A stretch of DNA of 64,000 nucleotides from the NCBI RefSeq assembly GCF_002812125.1, contig NZ_NPDQ01000008.1, positions 62,001 through 126,000 on the forward strand, given 5' to 3'. Under the pieces are notes generated by a model. That model searched no databases. It saw only the letters and a program-made list of their open reading frames with translations, and was not told where the DNA came from. A program made the translations under genes and the position numbers. Numbering within the stretch: position 1 is the first letter of the stretch; each line of letters opens with the position of its first letter. The stretch comes from Leptospira brenneri. Its GTDB lineage: Bacteria; Spirochaetota; Leptospiria; Leptospirales; Leptospiraceae. Below, in pieces: positions 36,457 through 45,792 of the stretch.

Positions 36457-37550
36457 TGAAAGAGTACCTCTTCTATTTTTCTAGCTGTTTCTTCCCATGT
36501 CCATTGTTTGGTTGGAAATTTGGGAGATCTTTTTTTTATGGGTCCAGACATCAATTCAAAACTGCGAGTCCAATCCTTTGTATCTTTGGGTGGAACATAT
36601 AAATCACATTTGTCAGATAAAATTTCTTTAAATACAGGAATATCAGAGGCGACACAACGTTTGTCTTCTAACATTGCTTCTAGTAGTGGGAGTCCAAACC
36701 CCTCGTGGAGGGAGGGGAAAAAGAACGCCTTACATTGTTTAAATGCTTCTGCCAAAGTGGAATCATCTGGTTTTTCAATGAATTGAATTCCTAAATTTTG
36801 GATTTTAGAATCCTTTAGTTTTTGATACAAAAACTCACCTTCTTCTCCCCATCCTTTTCGGCCCATGATGAGTAGAGAATGTTTATCTTTGGGATGATTT
36901 TTTTTGAATTCTAAAAAAGCATCCACTAGGCGGTTTATATTTTTTCTGGGTTCTAAAGTTCCCACGGTAAGAAAAAAATCTTTTGGAAAGTTTGTTTTTT
37001 GTTTGGTCGTTTTCTGTTTGGAAACCCCTGGGTAAACAACAAGACATTTGTCTTCATATTTTGGATTAAATTTGATAATCTCAATCTTTGTGTTTTTAGA
37101 CAAACAAAAGATTTTATCAGCATTCTTCATCGTGATCGGAGACAAAAGTTTGTGTTGTAGGTAATTCCATTTTGCCATGGTCTCTGGGGCTGAAACAAAA
37201 TTTAAGTCGTGATAATTCACATAACTAGGAATAGGGAGTTTTTTGAAAGGTAACATCTGTATGGTGCCCCAAAAAACTTCGACCCCATCCTGTTTTAATC
37301 GTTTTGGCAGAATAAAATTTAAATAAATTGGCCCAGGAATATTTTTTGGTTCCAGAACCACTTTTGTATTGGGTCCAAATAAATCTTGGAATACAGGATG
37401 AATTTGTTTATTGGAATAGAGAAAAAATTCTTTATCCTTATGTTTTGGTAGAATGACCCTTAGGACTTCTGCCAAGTAACGAGAATTCCCCGTCATTCCA
37501 TAGGCGAGTGGTCGTGCATCAATTCCGATTTTCTGTTTCACGTAATGCAT
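36453..37550 (-). CDS. GT4-family glycosyltransferase
   Basis: A 365-residue GT-B enzyme (glycosyl transferases group 1). IGIDARPLAYGMTGNSRYL at the start, TVGTLEPRKNINRLV in the middle and the donor-binding FPSLHEGFGLPLLEAML near residue 285 are typical of mannosyl/rhamnosyl-type transferases. It acts on the cytoplasmic face of the membrane. GTG 37541 is an alternative start with better AAGG spacing. It overlaps the upstream gene by 32 bases. The sugar is unknown. Confidence 0.93.
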   Translation of the reverse strand: MHYVKQKIGIDARPLAYGMTGNSRYLAEVLRVILPKHKDKEFFLYSNKQIHPVFQDLFGPNTKVVLEPKNIPGPIYLNFILPKRLKQDGVEVFWGTIQMLPFKKLPIPSYVNYHDLNFVSAPETMAKWNYLQHKLLSPITMKNADKIFCLSKNTKIEIIKFNPKYEDKCLVVYPGVSKQKTTKQKTNFPKDFFLTVGTLEPRKNINRLVDAFLEFKKNHPKDKHSLLIMGRKGWGEEGEFLYQKLKDSKIQNLGIQFIEKPDDSTLAEAFKQCKAFFFPSLHEGFGLPLLEAMLEDKRCVASDIPVFKEILSDKCDLYVPPKDTKDWTRSFELMSGPIKKRSPKFPTKQWTWEETARKIEEVLFQ

Positions 37551-38811
37551 ACCTTACAATATAGAAATATAACAGACTCGTTGTATAAAATAGAATAGAA
37601 AACATAGAAAGTGCGGATTCGACTTTTGATCCGACAAAGGTTCTATGGGCGAGAAGTGGTAAACTTAATAGAAAAAATAAAATATATAGTTCCTTGCTAT
37701 GATTCTCCAAATCCACGATACGATTTAGGATAAAATAAACAGGAATCAAACAAATAATAAAACTATGGATCCAACTAATCCCACTAAAGAGAGCGGAAAC
37801 TAAAAAAAGTAAGGATATAATCTCCCATTTTTTATTTTCCTTTTTCCAAAGGAGTAACAAAGGAATTCCAAATAAAATCATAAAGAAAAGTTGGAAGATC
37901 TTCAAACTAGTGAGAGAAAGATTGATGAACGGCATTCCATAGTTGGGTTGGTTGATCATATCAGCACCAGAGACAAAATACTTTGCTAAGGTAGAACTCA
38001 ATGATTGGTTATTTTTCCAAGACCTAAGAAGTGGGTTACTAAATGCTTTTCCTAAAATTTCTGTAAGCCATTCGTTAGTCATTTGAATGGTATAGTTCCC
38101 GTTGTAAAGAAGGGGTAGGGAATTCCACAGTATCATCCAGATAAGAAACCAAAAGATTCGTTTGTATTGTTTCTCATAAACAAAAACAAATAAAAATACC
38201 AAGGGTGTGATTTTGATGCTTACTGCCAGTGCCAGAAGAAGCCCACCTAGAAAATGAGATCTGACTGTGAGTGAAATCAATACAAGTAAGATCAGAAGTA
38301 ATCCCACTTGGTTGTTTTGGATATGGCTTTCTAAAAAACGGAAATTGAATAATAAACTTCCTATTAGAATTAAGTATGGAAACCGAGATCTAACACTAGT
38401 GATTTCTTTGTTTTGGAAAATCAAATAAAGAATCACAATTAAGGAGATAAGGCTAAATAACTCAAAGATTAATGCTGCGTTGTTTTCAGAAAGGTAAGTG
38501 AAAGGAATGAGTAAAAAAGAAAATAATGGAGGGTAGATATACGTTGCGGTTTCGTTTTGTAGGGCCGTGAGTAAGTGAAGGTTTTCTGGTAGGAAAAGGT
38601 CTTCTACTGTTTTGATTTTTGTTTGGAGTTCAAGGGCCACATCGAACCGGTAAAGATTATCTCCTGTTTCCCAGCGCTCTGCCGCGTGATAATAATCCAA
38701 AAAATCTGATTTTTGTTTGGATCTAGAGATCGAAAGGGCCAAAAGAATCAAAATGAGTGCTGTTAAGATCCATTTCCCTGATTTCTCTAAATTTTCTAAA
38801 AATTTCCACAT
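37519..38811 (-). CDS. GT87/DUF2029-like membrane glycosyltransferase
   Basis: About 430 residues with ten or so membrane helices. SDFLDYYHAAERWETGDNLY near residue 45 and ATYIYPPLFSFLLIPF are the conserved loop motifs of the GT87 polyprenyl-phosphate-mannose-dependent family. ATG 38811 has AGGAG upstream, so I do not use the longer reading that runs into queA. It is the first gene of the minus-strand glycan operon and is divergent from queA. Confidence 0.85.
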   Translation of the reverse strand: MWKFLENLEKSGKWILTALILILLALSISRSKQKSDFLDYYHAAERWETGDNLYRFDVALELQTKIKTVEDLFLPENLHLLTALQNETATYIYPPLFSFLLIPFTYLSENNAALIFELFSLISLIVILYLIFQNKEITSVRSRFPYLILIGSLLFNFRFLESHIQNNQVGLLLILLVLISLTVRSHFLGGLLLALAVSIKITPLVFLFVFVYEKQYKRIFWFLIWMILWNSLPLLYNGNYTIQMTNEWLTEILGKAFSNPLLRSWKNNQSLSSTLAKYFVSGADMINQPNYGMPFINLSLTSLKIFQLFFMILFGIPLLLLWKKENKKWEIISLLFLVSALFSGISWIHSFIICLIPVYFILNRIVDLENHSKELYILFFLLSLPLLAHRTFVGSKVESALSMFSILFYTTSLLYFYIVRYALRETENRN

Positions 38812-38874
38812 AGTTCTCCTACCATTCCCAATATTTCTGGTTAATTGACAAGGTTTTCCCAAGGCTATACAAAG

Positions 38875-39915
38875 ATGGATTTTTTACAGGAATACGATTT
38901 TCACCTACCCGAGGAACAGATTGCCAAGTTTCCTTTAGAGAGTCGGGACCAGTCGCGGCTCCTTTTGGTGGATAGAATCCAGTCAAAATTTTGGGAAGCT
39001 CCTCTTTTTCGGGACATTACCGCGCTAATCAAACCTGGTGATGTATTTGTTTATAACGAAACAAAAGTTTCGTACAGGCGTGTGTACTTGCAGGTAGAAT
39101 CAGGCCGCATTCATGAATCCATTTTTTTAGAACCAGAAGATAAACTAGGCAAAACTTGGTTATGTATCCTAAAAAATAGGGCCAAATTGAAGTTAGATGG
39201 TAAGTTGTTCCCAGTAGGATATCCAGAATTTGAATTCTCTTACCAAGGAGCTCGTGAGGAACTTTCTATTTTATCTTCTAATAGGTCTATTTCTGATTCT
39301 GATTTTGAAATTTTTGGAAACATCCCCATCCCACCTTATTTAAAACGAAATGTTACCGAGGAAGATAAAACGAGATACCAAACGATTTTTGCCAACCGTT
39401 CGGGATCCGTAGCAGCTCCTACTGCAGGACTTCATTTTACGGAAACCTTAAAGGAAGAAATACGAAAGAAGGGTGCTGAATTTTTTCCAGTGGAGCTCCA
39501 AATTGGTTATGGGACATTTCGTCCTCTCACCGCCGAACAATGGCAGACAAAAACGCTACATAAGGAGAACTACTTAGTTCCCGGTTCCACCGCAACAAAG
39601 TTAAACGAAGCGAGAACAGAAGGCAGAAGGATTATTGCTGTTGGAACTACCAGTCTTCGGGTTTTAGAATCTGTGTTTGATTCTCAATTGAAGACATATA
39701 AGGAGGGAGTGGGTCAAACTGACATCTTTTTGTCGCCAGGTGACAGGATTGAATCAGCACAAGGCTTAATCACTAACTTTCATCTTCCTAAGTCTAGCCT
39801 TCTCCTTCTCGTGAGTGCCTTTGCCAACACTCGACTGGTGATGAGTTCTTATCAGTATGCATTGGAGAACGGGTTTCGTTTTTATTCTTATGGAGACTCA
39901 ATGTTCCTATTTTAA
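38875..39915 (+). CDS. queA: S-adenosylmethionine:tRNA ribosyltransferase-isomerase
   Basis: A 346-residue enzyme. YDFHLPEEQIAKFPLESRDQ, GDVFVYNETKV, AAPTAGLHFT and NFHLPKSSLLLLVSAF are QueA hallmarks. It builds epoxyqueuosine from preQ1-tRNA with the ribosyl group of SAM in tRNA wobble modification. I start at ATG 38875, where the family's N-terminus begins; ten upstream codons in frame do not fit. It is divergent from the glycan operon. Confidence 0.96.
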   Translation: MDFLQEYDFHLPEEQIAKFPLESRDQSRLLLVDRIQSKFWEAPLFRDITALIKPGDVFVYNETKVSYRRVYLQVESGRIHESIFLEPEDKLGKTWLCILKNRAKLKLDGKLFPVGYPEFEFSYQGAREELSILSSNRSISDSDFEIFGNIPIPPYLKRNVTEEDKTRYQTIFANRSGSVAAPTAGLHFTETLKEEIRKKGAEFFPVELQIGYGTFRPLTAEQWQTKTLHKENYLVPGSTATKLNEARTEGRRIIAVGTTSLRVLESVFDSQLKTYKEGVGQTDIFLSPGDRIESAQGLITNFHLPKSSLLLLVSAFANTRLVMSSYQYALENGFRFYSYGDSMFLF

Positions 39916-39967
39916 AAATAGATTTACATTCTTTTGAATTTAGGAAATATGTTTCTACAGTTTCTTT

Positions 39968-40987
39968 ATGTATTCCCCGAAATCTTCGGTTTTTATTTCT
40001 TTATTCTCAGGTTTAGGTTTACTTGGGGTGGTTTATTTTGCTCCTGTGAAAGAACCCGCCGTGAGAGAATTGGAGCCGTCTAACGCGCTTGAGTTAGGTG
40101 AAGAGTATGTGTATCCAAATCCAATTAAATTAAAGCTAAGAGAGAATGATTCTAAAACTTCAGAATATACAAATACTCTAAAGTCTCTTTCATTGGGAAT
40201 ATTTGGTAGTTCCAAAACAGAAAAATCAAATTCTGCAAAATGGAATCCTTCCAATAGTTTTGGATCTAGGTTTGATTTTGATCGTTCTCCTCAATCTAGT
40301 TTTATTTGGGATGCTAAACTTACAGGAGAACCCTCCTTATCGCAACCAATTCTAAATGCTCCTGTCCATCCTTCGGCAACTTTGATTTTTCGCCAAATGG
40401 ACACAAATAGACGTTTGTTAGTTGATCCTAAACAGCTTTACGAATACCAAGACAGTTTTTCTCCAACAAAATTTCTCAAAGTGCAAACTTCTGTTTATAA
40501 TGTAAAAACAGAAAACCCTGCTGTGGCTTATGGCGCCGATGGAGGTAAGTTTTCTTTTTTTTTTGGCAGTGATAAGGTTCAAGTAAACGTAAAATACAAT
40601 TACGTAAATACAAAGCCCAGCGCTGCCAATGGGGGACAAACCGGTTTTGTTCCTGCTCAGGACATTGCTTCTCTTGGTTTGGTTCTCTTTCTTGGTCCCT
40701 CAAAGAACTATTCACTTTATGTGGGGAACCAAATTTTTAATGTTTTTAACGATCCCTTGTTGCAGGTGAAAGACCAAAACGGCCGATCCCCAGAAACATT
40801 TTCTGCCTCCTTTCGGGGCAAACCACCTGGTCGCTTAAAAACTACTTTTTTTTTGAATTTCCAGAATCAATTTTATAAAGACGGTATGCTAATAGGGGTT
40901 CCCGGTGGATTTATGTATGGGAATGGCTTTAATGGAAAATCGTTTTATGAACAAGTTACCTCACTCGGAATGGAACTTGCCTTTTAG
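39968..40987 (+). CDS. Probable outer-membrane or periplasmic protein
   Basis: A 339-residue protein with a hydrophobic N-terminal segment (VFISLFSGLGLLGVVYFA). The later two-thirds are beta-rich with alternating aromatics (VQVNVKYNYVNTK, TFFLNFQNQFYKDG) and a terminal Phe (SLGMELAF), as in outer-membrane barrels. I recognise no family. It overlaps the next lipoprotein gene by 41 bases. Confidence 0.75.
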   Translation: MYSPKSSVFISLFSGLGLLGVVYFAPVKEPAVRELEPSNALELGEEYVYPNPIKLKLRENDSKTSEYTNTLKSLSLGIFGSSKTEKSNSAKWNPSNSFGSRFDFDRSPQSSFIWDAKLTGEPSLSQPILNAPVHPSATLIFRQMDTNRRLLVDPKQLYEYQDSFSPTKFLKVQTSVYNVKTENPAVAYGADGGKFSFFFGSDKVQVNVKYNYVNTKPSAANGGQTGFVPAQDIASLGLVLFLGPSKNYSLYVGNQIFNVFNDPLLQVKDQNGRSPETFSASFRGKPPGRLKTTFFLNFQNQFYKDGMLIGVPGGFMYGNGFNGKSFYEQVTSLGMELAF

Positions 40988-41483
40988 AATCTTCATTTTA
41001 TTTGTTTTTTTATTTAGCGTTAGCGCTTGTTACGTGGGAGAAGAGAGGGAGGTGGTGGTTCAGCCCAAAAAAACTCCGGTTCCACCTTTAGAACAATTGG
41101 CAATCTCTCTTTCTGAAAGTGGTTTTTATTTCAAACCTCAAAGGCTTGTGGTTCTGACGTTTTTAGACCATGAAGGCAAAAAAAGTCCTTATGGTGAAAT
41201 CCTTGCGGAAAAACTGACCACTGAACTTGTAAAAAAAGATCGGTTTCAAATATTAGACCGGCTGGCCAACCAAAAAGTTTTAAAAGAAGCAGGTCTTGGA
41301 CTCGACACTACGACTGACACCGCCACCTTGCGGAAAATAGGCGATGTTCTGAAATTAGATGTCATCATCACAGGAATTGTAACACCATACCAAGATGGAG
41401 TTTTTGTCAACACTCGGCTCATCGAAATCAAGTCTGGATTGATCCTCAAAGCAGATGAAGTTTATGTCCGAATTGACGGTTAA
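40947..41483 (+). CDS. FlgO/CsgG-like lipoprotein
   Basis: About 178 residues. ATG 40947 gives a short lipoprotein signal with a good lipobox (VFLFSVSAC); earlier starts lie deep in the preceding gene. The mature domain shows LVVLTFLDHEGKKSPYGEILAEKLTTEL and FQILDRL, the FlgO/CsgG-like fold, with DVIITGIVTPYQDGVFVNTRLIEIKSG. Relatives sit on the inner face of the outer membrane. The function here is unknown. Confidence 0.85.
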   Translation: MNKLPHSEWNLPFRIFILFVFLFSVSACYVGEEREVVVQPKKTPVPPLEQLAISLSESGFYFKPQRLVVLTFLDHEGKKSPYGEILAEKLTTELVKKDRFQILDRLANQKVLKEAGLGLDTTTDTATLRKIGDVLKLDVIITGIVTPYQDGVFVNTRLIEIKSGLILKADEVYVRIDG

Positions 41484-41603
41484 AAGATACTCGTTCTCAC
41501 TAAAGACTTACAAAGGACCCAATTTTACTGATTTTAATACTAGTAGTTTAATTTTCGATTGATTCCCTTTTTTCCTGCGGTCTGATAGGTATAAGAGGTT
41601 CAG

Positions 41604-43859
41604 ATGGCATTTGATATAGAAATGATTGCGGCACGTTATTCCAAAATGGAAGCGGCCATCGCACAAGCCAGGAAGGTAGTGGGTCGACCCCTCACACTCA
41701 CAGAGAAGATTTTATACAATCACCTTTGGGATGGAAATCCTTCCAAAAGTTTTGGTCGAGGTGCAGACTATGTAGACTTTGCTCCCGACCGAGTGGCAAT
41801 GCAAGATGCAACAGCGCAGATGGCGCTTCTCCAATTTATGCAAGCTGGTCGTAAAAAAGTAGCGGTTCCATCCACCGTTCACTGTGACCACTTAATCACG
41901 GCAAAAGACGAATCCGGTGTGGATCTTGGGATTGCTGTTAAAGAAAACAAAGAAGTTTATGATTTTTTATCCTCCGTTTCTAATAAATATGGAATTGGTT
42001 TTTGGAAACCAGGTGCTGGTATCATTCACCAAGTGGTTTTAGAAAACTACGCCTTCCCTGGTGGGATGATGATTGGAACCGATTCTCATACCGTGAACGC
42101 TGGTGGTTTGGGAATGGTTGCGATTGGTGTGGGCGGTGCTGATGCTTGTGATGTGATGGCTGGCCTTCCTTGGGAACTCAAATGGCCCAAAGCTATTGGA
42201 GTCAAACTCACAGGAAAACTAAATGGTTGGACTTCCGCTAAAGACGTAATTTTAAAAGTAGCAGGGATCTTAACTGTGAAAGGGGGAACTGGTGCCATCG
42301 TAGAATACTTCGGTCCAGGTGCGGAAGCTCTTTCTTGTACTGGAAAAGGTACAATTTGTAACATGGGAGCAGAGATTGGTGCGACCACTTCTACTTTCGG
42401 TTATGATGAATCAATGGAAAGATATTTAAGGTCCACTAACAGAAGTGATGTGGCCGACCTTGCAAATAAATACAAGGCTCATCTCACAGCAGATCCAGAA
42501 GTGTATGCAGATCCATCAAAATTTTTCGACCAAGTGATCGAAATTGACCTCAACACTTTAGAACCTTATGTGAATGGTCCTTTCACTCCAGACCTTGCCA
42601 CTCCCATTTCTAAAATGAAAGAAGAAGCAGCAAAGAATGGTTGGCCACTCAAAGTAGAAGTGGGTCTAATCGGATCTTGCACTAACTCTTCCTATGAAGA
42701 CATTTCCAGAGCAGCTTCTCTTGCCAAACAAGTGGCTGCCAAAGGACTAAAGACTAAGGCTGAGTTTACCATCACTCCTGGTTCAGAACTGGTTCGTTAC
42801 ACCATCCAAAGAGATGGATTTATCGATTCCTTCCATACCATTGGTGCAAAAGTATTTTCGAATGCTTGTGGTCCTTGTATTGGAATGTGGTCTCGTGTGG
42901 GTGCGGACAAAAAAGAAAAGAACACAATTGTTCACTCATTTAACCGTAACTTCCAAGCAAGACAAGATGGAAACCCAAACACCTATGCGTTTGTGGCTTC
43001 TCCAGAAATCACAACAGCTCTTGCCATCGCGGGAGATTTGGGATTCAATCCACTGACAGATACCCTAACCAATGAAAAAGGGGAACAAGTAAAATTGGAT
43101 CCTCCTACAGGCGAAGAATTACCTAGCAAAGGTTTTGCGGTAGAGGATGCGGGTTTTATCGCTCCTGCGGCAGATGGATCTGGTGTTCAAGTGATTGTCG
43201 ATCCGGCATCCACAAGACTCCAACTCTTAGCTCCGTTTAAAGCCTGGGAAGGAACAGATTTGAAAGGTCTCAAACTTCTTCTCAAAGCCAAAGGAAAATG
43301 TACAACAGATCATATTTCTATGGCAGGTCCTTGGCTTAAGTTCCGTGGTCACTTGGATAATATTTCCAACAACTTACTCATTGGTGCTACAAACAACTTC
43401 AATGGAAAAATCAATGAAGTAAAAAATCAACTGACTGGAAACTACGAACCGGTTCCACAAACCCAAAGAGCATACAAAGCACAAGGGATTGGATCCATTG
43501 TGGTGGGAGATGAGAACTACGGAGAAGGTTCTTCCAGAGAACATGCTGCTATGGAGCCAAGACATTTGGGTGTCAGAGCAGTCCTTGTGAAGTCTTTTGC
43601 TCGTATTCATGAGACCAACTTGAAAAAACAAGGGATGTTAGCTCTTACTTTTGCAAACAAAGATGACTATGAAAAAATCCAAGAAGATGATGTGATTGAT
43701 ATCATTGGTCTAACTAGTTTTGCAGAAGGGAAACCTCTCACACTTGCACTTAACCATAAGGATGGCAAAAAGGATGAAATCCAAGTAAACCATACTTATA
43801 ATGCACAACAAATCGAATGGTTTAAAGCTGGTGCTGCCCTCAACTTAATGAGAGCATAA
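41604..43859 (+). CDS. acn: Aconitate hydratase (mitochondrial-type)
   Basis: A 751-residue enzyme matching mitochondrial-type aconitases in length. The 4Fe-4S ligands are Cys359 in GSCTNSS and Cys422/Cys425 in NACGPCIG, with the spacing of the mitochondrial enzyme. The swivel domain has [20 protein letters not shown]. It isomerises citrate to isocitrate in the TCA cycle. AGAGG precedes the ATG. Confidence 0.97.
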   Translation: MAFDIEMIAARYSKMEAAIAQARKVVGRPLTLTEKILYNHLWDGNPSKSFGRGADYVDFAPDRVAMQDATAQMALLQFMQAGRKKVAVPSTVHCDHLITAKDESGVDLGIAVKENKEVYDFLSSVSNKYGIGFWKPGAGIIHQVVLENYAFPGGMMIGTDSHTVNAGGLGMVAIGVGGADACDVMAGLPWELKWPKAIGVKLTGKLNGWTSAKDVILKVAGILTVKGGTGAIVEYFGPGAEALSCTGKGTICNMGAEIGATTSTFGYDESMERYLRSTNRSDVADLANKYKAHLTADPEVYADPSKFFDQVIEIDLNTLEPYVNGPFTPDLATPISKMKEEAAKNGWPLKVEVGLIGSCTNSSYEDISRAASLAKQVAAKGLKTKAEFTITPGSELVRYTIQRDGFIDSFHTIGAKVFSNACGPCIGMWSRVGADKKEKNTIVHSFNRNFQARQDGNPNTYAFVASPEITTALAIAGDLGFNPLTDTLTNEKGEQVKLDPPTGEELPSKGFAVEDAGFIAPAADGSGVQVIVDPASTRLQLLAPFKAWEGTDLKGLKLLLKAKGKCTTDHISMAGPWLKFRGHLDNISNNLLIGATNNFNGKINEVKNQLTGNYEPVPQTQRAYKAQGIGSIVVGDENYGEGSSREHAAMEPRHLGVRAVLVKSFARIHETNLKKQGMLALTFANKDDYEKIQEDDVIDIIGLTSFAEGKPLTLALNHKDGKKDEIQVNHTYNAQQIEWFKAGAALNLMRA

Positions 43860-43875
43860 TTTAAATAACCAAAGT

Positions 43876-43905
43876 CCGTCAGATGGATTCTTCCCTCTGG
43901 CGGAT
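43876..43905. terminator. Stem-loop after acn
   Basis: TCCGTCAGA (43876-43884) pairs with TCTGGCGGA (43897-43905) over nine bases with one G-U and a 12-base loop. Only a short TCTTCT follows, so termination would be partial and the next gene, starting at 43915, may still be read through. Confidence 0.4.
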
Positions 43906-43914
43906 CTTCTCCCT

Positions 43915-45066
43915 ATGCCTAAACAAAAATCTAAACTCACTACTGTAAATGCAGAGGAAACTTTAGTTTGGACAGGAGTCAGTTCTAACCAGACCAAAGC
44001 CCAAAAAGAGTTTAATGATGCGCTTCGTAAACATAAAGAAGTATTAGATCATTCCAAAGAAATCGAACCTTTGTTCCAAATGGTAAACGAAACCTATTTG
44101 AAAGAGGTTCTACCTGAAATAGAAAAACAAAAAAAATTGGAACGCAAACGTTTTGAAGTTATGTGTTCGATCCTTCTTGAAGAAAAACTTTCCTTTGGTA
44201 AAATGCAAAGAGAATTCCTTCGCCGTTACCTTTTAGATATATGTACGGATTCAATTTTGGAAGATCCAAGTTTTTATAGTCAGTTTCGAGATCAGTTGGA
44301 AACCAAATTGGAACGGATGGATCGACTTAGGTCTAAAATCCAAATGGAATCCAAAATCAAACAAAAGTTTGGATTCGAAATTGATTTAGACGATTTGAAC
44401 CGCACTCAGTTTGATTCTGAGGAAGAAAGATCTTCGCACGAAGAAAAGTATAGAGAGTTCCGAGAAAAATATGAAGAATATAGATCTGATTACTTTAAAG
44501 GTTCTCGGTCCAAGTCTAGTAGCAAAAAATCCAAAGCACAAATGGAAAAAGAAAAAAAGATCCTAGAATCGGAACGTCTTTTAAGTACGGATATCAATAC
44601 CTTATTTAAAAATTTAGCCAAACTCATCCATCCAGACAAAGAACAGGACTCAATTTTACGAGAACGTAAATCAAAACTGATGACAAAACTTTCTGGTGCG
44701 AGAGACAATATGAATATCGCGGAAATTTTAGAAATCAAAATGCAAGTTGATGAATTGTTGCCAAACCAACAAACTGATGTATCTTTTCATGACACTTCGA
44801 TCAAACGATTTGTGGGAATCATCAAATCAAAAATTAGAGAATTAGAAGATTCGATCCGACAAAGATTCTTTTCTCATCCTCTAATGGCAGATTTCCCAGA
44901 AAAAAAGATCACCAAAGAAACTCTGACGGCTTATTTAACTCGAGTGAAAAAGGATAATGTCATGGTGACTTTAGCTTATGAAAAAGAAGTTGAACAACTA
45001 ACTAAAGAACCAAAATACATCAAAGAAATGATTAAAGAATTACAAAGTTTAGGGGTTCAATTTTAG
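43915..45066 (+). CDS. J-domain-like coiled-coil protein
   Basis: A 383-residue, highly charged cytoplasmic protein. Residues about 50-215 are helical coiled coil. A segment near residue 237, NTLFKNLAKLIHPDKEQD, has the HPD tripeptide and preceding helix of DnaJ J-domains, so it may stimulate a DnaK-type chaperone. No Gly/Phe or zinc-finger region follows, so it is not DnaJ itself. Its stop overlaps the next start by one base. Confidence 0.8.
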   Translation: MPKQKSKLTTVNAEETLVWTGVSSNQTKAQKEFNDALRKHKEVLDHSKEIEPLFQMVNETYLKEVLPEIEKQKKLERKRFEVMCSILLEEKLSFGKMQREFLRRYLLDICTDSILEDPSFYSQFRDQLETKLERMDRLRSKIQMESKIKQKFGFEIDLDDLNRTQFDSEEERSSHEEKYREFREKYEEYRSDYFKGSRSKSSSKKSKAQMEKEKKILESERLLSTDINTLFKNLAKLIHPDKEQDSILRERKSKLMTKLSGARDNMNIAEILEIKMQVDELLPNQQTDVSFHDTSIKRFVGIIKSKIRELEDSIRQRFFSHPLMADFPEKKITKETLTAYLTRVKKDNVMVTLAYEKEVEQLTKEPKYIKEMIKELQSLGVQF

Positions 45067-45743
45067 TGAAAGGTTTCCTAAACAAAAAGAACTTTGGTTT
45101 TGGTAAAAACGGCAAGAAGTTCGATGATGTGTATTGGACCGATATTTACGGCAACGGCTTAGACGTAGATGGATCTTATAATGCAAAACAACATGCCGAA
45201 TATTTAAAAGCACTCTTTCAATTGATGGAGATCCCGGTGTATAAAATTGCTGACTTCGGATTTGGAAAAGCCATTTTACTTCGTGAGATGGTAAAAACTT
45301 TTTCTCCTGTAAAAGTCTATGCCGTCGATGCGTCCAAAGAAGCCTATGAAGACCTAAAGAAAAAAGATTGGGTCAAACGTTCTGATAAATTCCATATTTA
45401 TAATGAATCTTTAGAAACTTTTAAGTTACCCAAATTAGAAAAAGAACCTGTAGAGTTGGGTATTTGTAACTCTGTGATCCAATACCTCCCAGATTCTATG
45501 ATTCCTGGTGTTTTGGAGAAAATGGCAAAGTATTGTAATTATTTATACTTCACTGTCCCAACAAACGAAGACTATGCGGTAATGAAAGAAGAAATGGCAT
45601 TTCATGATCCTTATGCATTTTCCAGATCCAAAAAAAAATACAAAAAGTGGATCTCCCGTGATTTTGAAATTGTAGGGTACAACCTTTTACAAAGTAAATG
45701 GTTGGGGGAGAAGGGGTTTAAGGAAGATTTCTTTAGAATTTAG
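45066..45743 (+). CDS. Class I SAM-dependent methyltransferase
   Basis: A 225-residue protein with a Rossmann-type methyltransferase core. IADFGFGKAILLREMV is motif I near residue 60, VYAVDASKEAYEDL holds the acidic motif II end, and ELGICNSVIQYLPD is motif IV-like. The substrate is unknown. The GTG start overlaps the J-domain-like gene's TAG by one base, so the two are translationally coupled. Confidence 0.85.
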   Translation: MKGFLNKKNFGFGKNGKKFDDVYWTDIYGNGLDVDGSYNAKQHAEYLKALFQLMEIPVYKIADFGFGKAILLREMVKTFSPVKVYAVDASKEAYEDLKKKDWVKRSDKFHIYNESLETFKLPKLEKEPVELGICNSVIQYLPDSMIPGVLEKMAKYCNYLYFTVPTNEDYAVMKEEMAFHDPYAFSRSKKKYKKWISRDFEIVGYNLLQSKWLGEKGFKEDFFRI

Positions 45744-45792
45744 TAGTCAAAAAGGTTTTGCAATTTATTTCCAATCGTTGTTTTTTTGGTGA

